44,331 nucleotides of DNA from JBBKXP01 sp038251315 (GTDB lineage: Bacteria; Pseudomonadota; Alphaproteobacteria; Rhodobacterales; Rhodobacteraceae): positions 1 through 44,331 of the forward strand of contig JBBSBK010000020.1 in assembly GCA_038251315.1 (NCBI GenBank). Direction: 5' to 3'. The position numbers and the translations under genes were made by a program. Each line of letters starts with the position of its first letter. Position 1 is the stretch's first letter. Below are positions 23,379 to 31,099 of this stretch, one piece after another. A model generated the notes under the pieces. It made no database searches, was not told the origin of the DNA, and was given only the letters and a program-made list of their open reading frames with translations.

Positions 23379-23762
23379 TCAGAATTGCTCCCAGATACAG
23401 GCACCGGTGGCGACGCTGAAGGGTTCGAAAAACTGGGTCGCCCCGGGCGCGATTTCGCCAAAAGCGACGGGGCGATCCATCAGAGTGATGACGATTTCCG
23501 CGACGCTCTGCCCGGCCTGTCGCAGAGCGGGCAAGGCGTAGGTGTCGCAGAGCACCTGAAAGTCGTCCGCGACAGCCTGATAGGTCAGGGCATCTCCGCC
23601 TGGGTCGATGGCGGGCGCGATGAACCTGAACCGGGCCAGTTCGGGGGCGGCGTCCATGATGACGTCGTGCAGGCTGACGCGCAGGCCAGAGGGCAACGTG
23701 ATCTCCTGCGCCACTGCTCGACCAGCCAACATCGCCAAAACGATCACCGCCAAACCCTTCAT
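23379..23762 (-). CDS. DUF6497-like secreted protein
   Basis: The product is about 127 residues from the ATG at 23762, with a signal peptide (MKGLAVIVLAMLAGRAVAQE). The second ATG is preferred because the AAGGA ribosome-binding sequence is five bases before it, while the ATG at 23765 is too close. The mature domain has LPSGLRVSLHDVIMD, RFRFIAPAIDPGGDALTYQAVADDF and a C-terminal GATQFFEPFSVATGACIWEQF. I associate this pattern with DUF6497 of Rhodobacterales, a family without known function. Two cysteines (VLCDTYALP and GACIWE) may form a disulfide. It follows pccB after a dispersed hairpin element. Confidence 0.65.
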   Translation of the reverse strand: MKGLAVIVLAMLAGRAVAQEITLPSGLRVSLHDVIMDAAPELARFRFIAPAIDPGGDALTYQAVADDFQVLCDTYALPALRQAGQSVAEIVITLMDRPVAFGEIAPGATQFFEPFSVATGACIWEQF

Positions 23763-23769
23763 CATGATC

Positions 23770-23820
23770 CTTCTTTTGGCCACAAATACTCTCGGGGGGA
23801 CCGGGGGCAAACCGCCCCCG
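23770..23820 (-). repeat. Dispersed hairpin/GAGTATTT element, copy 2, behind pccB
   Basis: On the minus strand a 7-bp stem CGGGGGC...GCCCCCG (23802-23820) is followed by CCCCCCGAGAGTATTTGTGG and CCAAAAGAAG. It lies between the pccB stop and the DUF6497 start. Its AGAAGGA end doubles as the ribosome-binding site of that gene. The GC-rich stem may stop or slow transcription after pccB. Confidence 0.55.
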
Positions 23821-23828
23821 CCCTTGCT

Positions 23829-25355
23829 TTAAAGTGGAATGTTGTCGTGCTTTTTCCATGGGTTCTGCAACGATTTACCCCGTAGCGACGCAAACGCACG
23901 GCAGACCCGCCGCCGGGTTGAATGGGGGATGATGACCTCGTCGATGAACCCCTTTTCGGCGGCGACGAAGGGGGTGGCGAAACGATCTTCGTACTCCCTC
24001 GTGCGGGGTGCGATTTCGTCGGGGGCGCGGCCGCGATAGATGATCTCGGCCGCGCCCTTGGCTCCCATCACGGCAATCTCTGCCGTCGGCCAGGCATAGT
24101 TGAAATCGCCGCGCAGGTGCTTTGACGCCATCACGACATAGGCCCCGCCATAGGCCTTGCGGGTGATTACCGTGACCTTGGGCACCGTCGCCTCACCATA
24201 AGCGAACAGCAGTTTCGCCCCGTGCTTGATGACGCCGCCATATTCCTGGGCGGCGCCGGGCAGGAAACCGGGAACATCGACCAGCGTCAGGATCGGAATG
24301 TCGAAGGCGTCGCAGAACCGCACGAACCGGGCCGCCTTGCGCGACGAATCGATGTCCAGACAGCCGGCCAGCACCATCGGCTGATTGGCGACGACGCCCA
24401 CGGTCGCGCCTTCCAGCCGGATGAACCCCGTGATGATGTTCTTGGCAAAGTCCCTTTGTATTTCGTAAAAATCCGCCTCGTCGGCCAGTTTCAGGATCAG
24501 TTCCTTCATGTCGTAGGGCGTGTTGGTGCTGTCCGGGATCAAGGTGTCAAGACTCGGGTCGATCCGGTTTACATCGTCGAAAAAGGGCCGCACCGGCGGC
24601 TTCTGGCGGTTGTTCAGCGGCAAAAAATCGATCAGGCGGCGCGCCTCGGCCAGCGCCTCGACATCGTTTTCGAACGCCCCGTCAGCGACGGATGACTTGC
24701 GTGTGTGGGTACTGGCCCCACCCAGTTCTTCGGCGGTGACGACCTCGTTGGTCACGGTTTTCACTACGTCGGGGCCGGTGACGAACATGTAAGAACTGTC
24801 TTTGACCATGAAGATGAAGTCGGTCATTGCGGGCGAATAGACCGCCCCGCCCGCACATGGCCCCATCACGAGGCTGATCTGCGGCACCACGCCGGACGCC
24901 AGAATGTTGCGCTGGAACACTTCGGCGTAGCCTGCCAGAGATGCGACTCCTTCCTGAATCCGCGCCCCGCCGGAATCGTTGATCCCGATCACCGGCGCAC
25001 CGTTCTGCATCGCCATATCCATGATCTTGCAGATTTTCGCCGCGTGGGTTTCGGACAGCGATCCGCCAAAGACGGTGAAATCCTGACTGAACACATAGAC
25101 CATGCGCCCGTTGACCGTGCCCCAGCCGGTGACGACGCCGTCGCCTGCCGGGCGCTCCTGTTCCATGCCGAAATCGGTGCAGCGATGCGCGACGAACATG
25201 TCGAATTCTTCGAAACTGCCCTCGTCCAGCAGCAATTCGACGCGTTCACGCGCCGTCAGCTTGCCCTTGCCATGCTGTGCGGCAATCCGTGCCGCACCAC
25301 CGCCCATGCGTGCCATTGCCCGCCGCGTTTCAAGTTCGGCCAGAATGTCGCCCAT
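23829..25355 (-). CDS. pccB: Propionyl-CoA carboxylase beta subunit (carboxyltransferase)
   Basis: PccB transfers carboxyl from biotin on PccA to propionyl-CoA, giving methylmalonyl-CoA. The ATG at 25355 gives 508 residues, close to the usual 510, starting MGDILAELETRRAMARMGGG. The open frame runs much further upstream, but that part is not protein-like. Carboxyltransferase motifs include GVVTGWGTVNGRMVYVFSQD, the acyl-CoA oxyanion segments GINDSGGARIQEG and DVPGFLPGAAQEYGGVIKHG, and the terminal PWKKHDNIPL. It heads the pcc block and diverges from the Bcr/CflA gene across 174 bp that carry TTTGC-type repeats. Confidence 0.96.
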   Translation of the reverse strand: MGDILAELETRRAMARMGGGAARIAAQHGKGKLTARERVELLLDEGSFEEFDMFVAHRCTDFGMEQERPAGDGVVTGWGTVNGRMVYVFSQDFTVFGGSLSETHAAKICKIMDMAMQNGAPVIGINDSGGARIQEGVASLAGYAEVFQRNILASGVVPQISLVMGPCAGGAVYSPAMTDFIFMVKDSSYMFVTGPDVVKTVTNEVVTAEELGGASTHTRKSSVADGAFENDVEALAEARRLIDFLPLNNRQKPPVRPFFDDVNRIDPSLDTLIPDSTNTPYDMKELILKLADEADFYEIQRDFAKNIITGFIRLEGATVGVVANQPMVLAGCLDIDSSRKAARFVRFCDAFDIPILTLVDVPGFLPGAAQEYGGVIKHGAKLLFAYGEATVPKVTVITRKAYGGAYVVMASKHLRGDFNYAWPTAEIAVMGAKGAAEIIYRGRAPDEIAPRTREYEDRFATPFVAAEKGFIDEVIIPHSTRRRVCRAFASLRGKSLQNPWKKHDNIPL

Positions 25356-25367
25356 CCGTGTCCCCCG

Positions 25368-25430
25368 TTTGCAAGCCACCCTAGCCGGACCGAGGTGCCG
25401 ACAAAAGGTGGTTTGCGCAATTTTGCGGAA
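25368..25430. promoter_or_regulatory. Candidate PccR/ScfR-type sites upstream of pccB
   Basis: The pccB upstream region has TTTGCAAG (25368-25375) and, 36 bp further, TTTGCGCAATTTTGCGGAA (25412-25430), which includes the palindrome TTGCGCAA. In Rhodobacter, regulators of the ScfR family (PccR) are reported to bind TTTGCAAA-type repeats at pcc promoters. The match here is partial and the spacing differs, so this is only a candidate. No regulator gene of that family is in the window. Confidence 0.35.
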
Positions 25431-25529
25431 GCGGACGACCCGCACTTTTCCCTGAGACTGCGCTGTCGCAGGCCCCCGATGCATTTCGCGCAGATGGACA
25501 AGGCTGCACGACAGGCATAAAGCGCCGCC

Positions 25530-26747
25530 ATGACCACGCGCCCCACCGTCCGGTTTCTTGACCGCGCCACCCCGCCCCATATCGTCACGCTGATCCTGCT
25601 GGCCGGGATTTCGGCGCTGAACATGTCGATATTCCTGCCGTCGCTCACCGCGATGGCTCGGTATTTCAACACTGATTACGCCATCATGCAGATTTCGCTG
25701 TCGGGGTATCTGGCGGCAACGGCCCTGCTCCAGATCGTCGTCGGCCCGATTTCCGACCGCTTTGGACGGCGCAACATCGTGCTCGGATCGCTGGCGATCT
25801 TCGTTCTTGCGACAATTGGGGCGCTTGTGTCCACATCGATCGAAATGTTCCTGTTCTTCCGCATGTTGCAGGCGGTGGTCGCCACCGGCATCGTGCTCAG
25901 CCGCGCGGTCGTGCGCGATATGGTGCCGCAGGCGCAGGCGGCGTCGATGATCGGCTATGTCACCATGGGCATGGCGCTGGTGCCGATGTTCGGGCCGATG
26001 ATCGGCGGGGCGCTGGCCCAGCTGTTTGATTGGCATGCGATCTTTGTCTTTCTGGCTCTGGCAGGTGCCGGCGTGCTGATCCTGTGCTGGTGCGACCAGG
26101 GCGAAACGATCGTCGGTGAGGGTGTCGGTTTTCGCGACCAGTTGCGCGGCTATCCGGAACTTTTCGCATCGCCCCGGTTCTGGGGCTATGCCCTGTCGGC
26201 GGCGTTTTCATCCGGCGCCTTCTTTGCGCTGCTGGGTGGAGCGTCGTTCGTTGCGGGCGACGTGTTCGGCCTGACTCCGCTGTGGAGCGGCATCGCGCTC
26301 GGCGCCCCCGCCATTGGCTATGCCGTCGGCAACTTCATCTCGGGGCGCTACGCCGTCCGCTTCGGGATCAACCGTATGGCGGTTGCGGGGACGCTCATCA
26401 TCATTTTCGGGTTGGGCCTGTCGTTTCTGATCACGCTGGTCGGGTTCAACCATCCTCTCCTTTTCTTCGGATTTTGCACCTTCCTTGGCCTTGGCAACGG
26501 CATCCAGTTGCCCAGCGTCACCGCCGGCCTGTTGTCGGTGCGCCCGCATCTGGCGGGAACGGCCAGCGGCCTTGGCGGGGCGATGATGGTGGCCGGCGGG
26601 GCGGCGCTGGCGCAGGTAGCTGGCGGTATGCTGGACATACAGACCGGGACCTTGCCGTTGCAGGCGCTGATGCTGCTTACCGCTGTTCTGGCATTGCTGT
26701 CGGTCCTGTTCGTGATCTGGCGCGAGGGGCGGATCGGCTTGATCTGA
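25530..26747 (+). CDS. Bcr/CflA-family MFS drug efflux transporter
   Basis: This 405-residue, 12-helix major facilitator is a proton-driven exporter. The Bcr/CflA branch is indicated by ALNMSIFLPSLTAMARYF in helix 1, the MFS signature GPISDRFGRRNIVLGSLAIF after helix 2, and SRAVVRDMVPQAQAASMIGYV near helix 4 (conserved Arg-Asp). Family members export bicyclomycin, chloramphenicol, sulfonamides or cysteine, and the substrate here is unknown. The chosen ATG has a weak ribosome-binding site but yields a complete first helix. It diverges from pccB and is followed after 45 bp by the CoxG-like gene. Confidence 0.88.
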   Translation: MTTRPTVRFLDRATPPHIVTLILLAGISALNMSIFLPSLTAMARYFNTDYAIMQISLSGYLAATALLQIVVGPISDRFGRRNIVLGSLAIFVLATIGALVSTSIEMFLFFRMLQAVVATGIVLSRAVVRDMVPQAQAASMIGYVTMGMALVPMFGPMIGGALAQLFDWHAIFVFLALAGAGVLILCWCDQGETIVGEGVGFRDQLRGYPELFASPRFWGYALSAAFSSGAFFALLGGASFVAGDVFGLTPLWSGIALGAPAIGYAVGNFISGRYAVRFGINRMAVAGTLIIIFGLGLSFLITLVGFNHPLLFFGFCTFLGLGNGIQLPSVTAGLLSVRPHLAGTASGLGGAMMVAGGAALAQVAGGMLDIQTGTLPLQALMLLTAVLALLSVLFVIWREGRIGLI

Positions 26748-26792
26748 CGGTTCGTCGCGCCCTAACCTGCGTCGGAACGCGATGAGGAATCG

Positions 26793-27236
26793 ATGGAACT
26801 GTCAGGAGATCACCTGATCGCCGCAACACCCGAAGTCGTCTGGGCGCGGCTGCTGGACCCTGTAACGCTGATGCTTTGCGTGCCGGGATTGGCCGAGGTG
26901 TCGGGCGACATGGCCACCGGCTACAATGCCGTCATCAAACGCAGGATCGGCCCCCTGCCGCTGACAATTCGTGGCGTGCTGCACCTGGTCGATGTGGTGC
27001 CCGGGGTCAGTTATACGATCCTGACGCAAGGGTCGGGTGGGTTGGCCGGGTCGGCGGCTGGCCGGGCCGACGTACGGATGCTGGCGGTCTCGGGCGGCAC
27101 GCTGCTGATCTATCGCGCAAGTGCAAATGTCGGCGGGCGGTTGGCAAAACTCGGCGAGGGGATATTGCGCCCCCTGGCACAATCGGCAATGGACAGGTTT
27201 TTCGACCGCTTCGCCGCGGTCGTCACCGGTCAGTAG
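26793..27236 (+). CDS. CoxG/SRPBCC family protein
   Basis: The 147-residue protein has the SRPBCC (START-like) fold of the CoxG subfamily, starting MELSGDHLIAATPEVVWARL with the typical DP-x-x-L-x-x-x-x-PG pattern (DPVTLMLCVPGLAEV). The C-terminal GGRLAKLGEGILRPLAQSAMDRFF is the amphipathic helix common to these proteins. CoxG-type proteins help recruit carbon-monoxide dehydrogenase-like molybdoenzymes to the membrane, but no cox genes are nearby, so that role should not be assumed. The ATG is preceded by GAGGAAT. It may be co-transcribed with the MFS gene 45 bp upstream. Its stop overlaps the convergent SNase gene by 7 bp. Confidence 0.8.
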   Translation: MELSGDHLIAATPEVVWARLLDPVTLMLCVPGLAEVSGDMATGYNAVIKRRIGPLPLTIRGVLHLVDVVPGVSYTILTQGSGGLAGSAAGRADVRMLAVSGGTLLIYRASANVGGRLAKLGEGILRPLAQSAMDRFFDRFAAVVTGQ

Positions 27237-27880
27237 TTTGCGGGCCGCCAGCCTGCGGCCAGGGCCGCTCTTGGCGAACAGAACCAGCGTTCGCCCTTGG
27301 TTTCGTCAATCCCGGTGCGCGCGTAAGCCGGGCTGCCGACCTCGTGGAAAATATGACCGTTGGCCGAGATATTGCCCTTGATTGCGCAGGCGGGATCGGG
27401 GGCATTACGACCGGCGATCCTGGTGATCCGAAATACCGCCGGGGTCTGCGTGGCGAATGACCAGAGGCCCGTGTCGGCAGCGCGGGCGATCAATTCGGTT
27501 GTTACATAGCGGTCGGAATACTGCGGGTAAGCAAAGGCCAGCCCTTTGGACACAAGGGTTTCCCCCAGGTCCGCGCCGTTCACGGTGCAACTGGCCACGG
27601 TGCGGTTGTAGCGGTCGGTATCCAGCGCGACACAGATCCCGGTCTGGCTGCGCAACATGCCCCGCACAGCCCGCGTGACCCACGATCCGCAGTCAAAGAC
27701 CGGTCCCTGTTCGGTGGTGCAGGACTGGCCTGTTTCCGGAGCGTCGATGCCTTGCAGGCGGATACGCATGCCAGCCACGTCGAAGGTATCGCCATCGATC
27801 ACCCGAATCAGGCCGCGTATATCGGCGCTCGCGACAATCGGCGCCAAAAGCAGGACAAGGATCAGGATTGCGCGGGCCAT
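27230..27880 (-). CDS. Secreted thermonuclease-like (SNase) family protein
   Basis: A signal peptide (MARAILILVLLLAPIVASAD) precedes an SNase OB-fold domain of about 110 residues. The domain has RVIDGDTFDVAGMRIRLQGI followed by DAPE, and YNRTVASCTVNG, which hold the catalytic Asp, Arg and Glu pattern of micrococcal nuclease. A C-terminal extension of roughly 70 residues after the domain contains the FHEVGSPAYARTGID and GERWFCSPRAALAAG segments of an excalibur-like tail. The enzyme would act outside the cytoplasm on DNA or RNA. CtrA-like TTAA-N7-TTAAC sites lie directly upstream. It converges on the CoxG gene with a 7-bp overlap. Confidence 0.85.
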   Translation of the reverse strand: MARAILILVLLLAPIVASADIRGLIRVIDGDTFDVAGMRIRLQGIDAPETGQSCTTEQGPVFDCGSWVTRAVRGMLRSQTGICVALDTDRYNRTVASCTVNGADLGETLVSKGLAFAYPQYSDRYVTTELIARAADTGLWSFATQTPAVFRITRIAGRNAPDPACAIKGNISANGHIFHEVGSPAYARTGIDETKGERWFCSPRAALAAGWRPANY

Positions 27881-27883
27881 AGA

Positions 27884-27947
27884 TTAACAAAAGGTTAACG
27901 CGGCCCTGTTGCAAGGTCTCCGTTAACCTTTCGTTAACTTTGGTTAA
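27884..27947. promoter_or_regulatory. Cluster of CtrA-like sites upstream of the SNase gene
   Basis: Two full TTAA-N7-TTAAC matches are present, TTAACAAAAGGTTAAC (27884-27899) and TTAACCTTTCGTTAAC (27923-27938), plus an adjacent TTAA at 27944-27947 with 6-bp spacing. TTAA-N7-TTAAC is the classical CtrA consensus in alphaproteobacteria. The first site begins 4 bp upstream of the SNase start codon and the second about 45 bp upstream. The last TTAA overlaps the betA stop codon. Confidence 0.6.
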
Positions 27948-29602
27948 CGCTGTGAGACTTTCCAGTTGGGGTTGATCCAGGGTTCATCGTTGGCCGGGGC
28001 CAGCGGCGTGCGCCCAAGAATGTGGTCTGCGGCCTTTTCCCCGGTCATGATGCTGGGCCCGTTGAGGTTGCCGTTGGTGATGCGCGGAAAGATCGAACTG
28101 TCAGCGACGCGCAAGGCATCGACGCCGATCACACGGGTTTCGGGGTCGACGACCGCATTTTCGTCATCGGCGCGCCCCATCCGGCAGGTGCCGCAGGGGT
28201 GATAGGCGCTTTCGACATGCTGCATGATCGCGGCGTCAAGGGCGGCGTCGGATTGCGCCGCGTCACCGGGTTGGATTTCATGGCCACGGAAGGGCGCAAA
28301 AGCAGGTTGCGCGAAAATCTCGCGGGTCAGGCGGATGCAGGTCCGAAAATCGGCCCAATCGGACGGGTCGGACATATAGTTGAACTGGATTTTCGGCGGC
28401 GCATCGGGATCGTTCGATTTCAACGTCACCTGCCCGCGCGACACCGACCGCATCGGGCCGACATGCGCCTGAAACCCATGCCCTTCGGCGGCCGTCTTGC
28501 CATCATAGCGCACCGCGATGGGCAGGAAATGGAACTGGATATCAGGATAATCGACCCCGGCAGCAGACCGGATGAACCCGGCACTTTCGAACTGGTTGGA
28601 TGCCCCAAGGCCTGATCTTGAAAACAGCCACTGCGCCCCGATCATTCCCTTGCCGTAAAGATTCCAGTGTTTGTAGAGTGATACAGGCTGGGTTGCGGCC
28701 ATCTGGATATACATTTCCAGATGGTCTTGCAGGTTTTGTCCAACTCCGGGCCGGTCCACGATGACCGCAATACCGTGATCGCGCAGATGGGCGGCGGGAC
28801 CGATGCCCGATTGCATCAGGATTTTCGGCGAATTCAGTGACGAAGCGGCGATGATGACCTCTGCGTTGGCGCCGATCACCTCGATCCGGCCCTTGCGCCG
28901 CACTTCGACGCCGGTGGCGCGACCGTTTTGGATGATGACGCGCCGCGCCAAGGCCCGCACCAGCGTGCAGTTGGGGCGTTTCAGCGCGGGGCGCAGATAG
29001 GCGTTGGCGGCAGACCAGCGCCGCCCTTGCCAGATCGTCGCGTCATAGGGGCCGAAACCCTCTTGCTGCTGGCCATTATAGTCGGGAGTTACCGGATACC
29101 CCGCCTGCTGACCGGCCTCGACAAAGGCGCGGGTCAGCGGGTTGGTGCGCGGGCCACGGGTGATGTGCAGCGGGCCATCCGTACCGCGCCATTCCGGATC
29201 GCCACCGTGGCCGCCATCATGCCAGTGCTCCATCCGTTTGAAATAGGGCAACACGTCGGCATAGCCCCAGCCCGTCGCACCCACCTCGGCCCAATGGTCA
29301 TAGTCGCGGGCGTGGCCGCGCACGTAGATCATGCCGTTGATCGACGACGACCCGCCAATCACTTTGCCACGCGGGGTCGCCATGATCCGCCCGCCCAGAT
29401 GCGGCTCGGGTTCCGATTTCAGGCCCCAATCATACAACGCCATGTTCATTGGGTAGGACAGCGCCGCAGGCATCTGGATGAACGGGCCGCCATCCCAGCC
29501 ACCATGTTCGATGACCAGCACCCGTTTGCCCGCCTCGGCAAGGCGATAGGCGATGGCACATCCGGCGGAACCGGCACCGATGATGACGTAGTCGGCCTGC
29601 AT
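27944..29602 (-). CDS. betA: Choline dehydrogenase
   Basis: This FAD-dependent GMC oxidoreductase oxidises choline to betaine aldehyde, and can carry it on to glycine betaine. The 552 residues have an N-terminal FAD-binding VIIGAGSAGCAIAYRLAEAG, the GMC signature near GKVIGGSSSINGMIYVRG, and the catalytic His468 in YHPCGTCRMG. A conserved Asn lies in NGNLNGPSIM near the end. No signal peptide is present, which fits a cytoplasmic, membrane-associated enzyme. The start overlaps the betB stop by one base (TGATG), so the two are coupled. It is the last gene of the bet operon betI-betC-betB-betA. Confidence 0.95.
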   Translation of the reverse strand: MQADYVIIGAGSAGCAIAYRLAEAGKRVLVIEHGGWDGGPFIQMPAALSYPMNMALYDWGLKSEPEPHLGGRIMATPRGKVIGGSSSINGMIYVRGHARDYDHWAEVGATGWGYADVLPYFKRMEHWHDGGHGGDPEWRGTDGPLHITRGPRTNPLTRAFVEAGQQAGYPVTPDYNGQQQEGFGPYDATIWQGRRWSAANAYLRPALKRPNCTLVRALARRVIIQNGRATGVEVRRKGRIEVIGANAEVIIAASSLNSPKILMQSGIGPAAHLRDHGIAVIVDRPGVGQNLQDHLEMYIQMAATQPVSLYKHWNLYGKGMIGAQWLFSRSGLGASNQFESAGFIRSAAGVDYPDIQFHFLPIAVRYDGKTAAEGHGFQAHVGPMRSVSRGQVTLKSNDPDAPPKIQFNYMSDPSDWADFRTCIRLTREIFAQPAFAPFRGHEIQPGDAAQSDAALDAAIMQHVESAYHPCGTCRMGRADDENAVVDPETRVIGVDALRVADSSIFPRITNGNLNGPSIMTGEKAADHILGRTPLAPANDEPWINPNWKVSQR

Positions 29603-31059
29603 CAGAACGGGGCCTCGACGTCGCCCATTGCCACGTAAACGCCCTTGATCTGGGTATAATGTTCGATCGCCGCCTTGGAGTTTTCGCGGCCCACGCCCGA
29701 CAGTTTCATACCGCCGAAGGGGGCTTCGACGGGGGCAAGGTTGTAGTGGTTAATATAGCATGTCCCGGCCTGAAACCCGGCGGCCATCCGGTGCGCCCGC
29801 GTCAGATCACGGGTGAACACGCCTGCCGCCAGCCCGAATTCGGTGGCGTTGGCGCGGGTCAGCGCCTCGTCCTCGGTATCGAAATCCAGCACCGCCATCA
29901 CCGGGCCGAAGATTTCTTCGCGCGCAATGTTCATGTCGTCGGTGACGTCGGCAAAGATCGTGGGTTCAAGAAAGAAACCCTGCATATCCGGTCGCTTGCC
30001 ACCCGTTACTAATGTGGCACCTTCACTGATCCCCTTGGCGATGAACCCTTCGACAAGGGTCCGCTGACGGTCGCTGACCATCGGGCCAAAGTTGGTCTTC
30101 TCGTCCAGCGGATCGCCCATAATGACGCCTTGCAACCGTTCCGTCAGCCGTTTCAGAAACGCCGCCTTGATCCCCTTTTGCACGAACACCCGCGTACCGT
30201 TCGAACAGACCTGCCCGGACGAATAGAAATTGCCAAGGATCGCGCCACTGACAGCGTTTTCCAGATCGGCATCGTCGAAAATGACCAGTGGGGATTTGCC
30301 CCCCAGTTCCATCGTCACATGCCGGATGCCTTCGGCCGCCATCGCGTAGACCTTCTTGCCGGTCGGCACCGATCCGGTCAGCGACACCTTGGCGACGCGG
30401 GGATCGCTGACCAGCGCCGCACCGACCGCGCCCATGCCCTGAACGACGTTGTAAACGCCCGGCGGCGCCCCCGCCTCGTGCAGGATTTCGGCGACTTTCA
30501 GGGCGCACAGGGGCGTCGTTTCGCTGGGTTTGAACACCATCGCATTGCCGCAGGCCAAGGCTGGTGCGCCTTTCCAACAGGCGATCTGCGTCGGGTAATT
30601 CCACGCCCCGATTCCGACGCAAACGCCCAAGGGTTCGCGCCGGGTATAGACGAAATCGGCCCCAAGCTGGATCGTTTCGCCGGTGATCGTGGCGGCCAGC
30701 CCGCCGAAATATTCCAGCGCGTCGGCCCCCGACGTGGCATCGGCGACCAGCGTTTCCTGAAGCGGCTTGCCCGTGTCCATCGTTTCCAGCACCGACAGAT
30801 CGCGGTTACGGTCGCGGATGATCTGCGCGGCTTTTTTCAAAACGCGCCCCCGCGCCGTCGCGGTCCAGCCCGCCCATTCCTTTTGCGCCCGTTCGGCAGC
30901 GGCCAAGGCGCGGTCGATGATCGCGGGGGTAGCCGCGTGCAGTCGGGCGATCACCGCCCCGGTTGCTGGATAAATCACGTCGAACGGGTCGCCACTCGTA
31001 TCTTCGACGTAAGCGCCGTCGATGAAATGGCTGGCCTTGGGTTGGGTGTCATAGGTCAT
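29602..31059 (-). CDS. betB: Betaine aldehyde dehydrogenase
   Basis: This NAD(P)-dependent dehydrogenase oxidises betaine aldehyde to glycine betaine, the osmoprotectant. Its 485 residues carry the general-base Glu251 in TMELGGKSP and the nucleophile Cys285 in GQVCSNGTR, at the expected spacing. The NAD-binding Rossmann segment and the FGMKLSGVGREN-like C-terminal motif (GGMKLSGVGRENSKAAIEHY) are also present. It overlaps betA by one base and follows betC after 40 bp. That gap holds copy 3 of the dispersed hairpin element, whose reverse strand supplies the GGAGG ribosome-binding site. Confidence 0.95.
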   Translation of the reverse strand: MTYDTQPKASHFIDGAYVEDTSGDPFDVIYPATGAVIARLHAATPAIIDRALAAAERAQKEWAGWTATARGRVLKKAAQIIRDRNRDLSVLETMDTGKPLQETLVADATSGADALEYFGGLAATITGETIQLGADFVYTRREPLGVCVGIGAWNYPTQIACWKGAPALACGNAMVFKPSETTPLCALKVAEILHEAGAPPGVYNVVQGMGAVGAALVSDPRVAKVSLTGSVPTGKKVYAMAAEGIRHVTMELGGKSPLVIFDDADLENAVSGAILGNFYSSGQVCSNGTRVFVQKGIKAAFLKRLTERLQGVIMGDPLDEKTNFGPMVSDRQRTLVEGFIAKGISEGATLVTGGKRPDMQGFFLEPTIFADVTDDMNIAREEIFGPVMAVLDFDTEDEALTRANATEFGLAAGVFTRDLTRAHRMAAGFQAGTCYINHYNLAPVEAPFGGMKLSGVGRENSKAAIEHYTQIKGVYVAMGDVEAPF

Positions 31060-31063
31060 GATG

Positions 31064-31094
31064 CCTCCGGCGGGAGTTGTTATGGCAAAGTGAA
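31064..31094 (+). repeat. Dispersed hairpin/GAGTATTT element, copy 3, in the betC-betB gap
   Basis: On the plus strand CCTCCGGCGGGAGTT is followed by GTTATGGC and AAAGTGAA. It is clearly related to copy 1 (10201-10232) and more diverged than copy 2 in the AT-rich part. On the minus strand the GGAGGC portion is the ribosome-binding site of betB. Confidence 0.5.
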
Positions 31095-31099
31095 TACGG

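Noticed and set aside
23829..26036. A 735-residue reading frame including pccB with a long N-terminal extension
   Set aside because: The extension runs across the divergent promoter and antisense to the Bcr/CflA gene, its composition is not protein-like, and the family start is at 25355.
26793..27236. Carbon-monoxide dehydrogenase accessory system, from the CoxG-like fold
   Set aside because: No coxSLM or related molybdoenzyme genes are present, and SRPBCC proteins are diverse.
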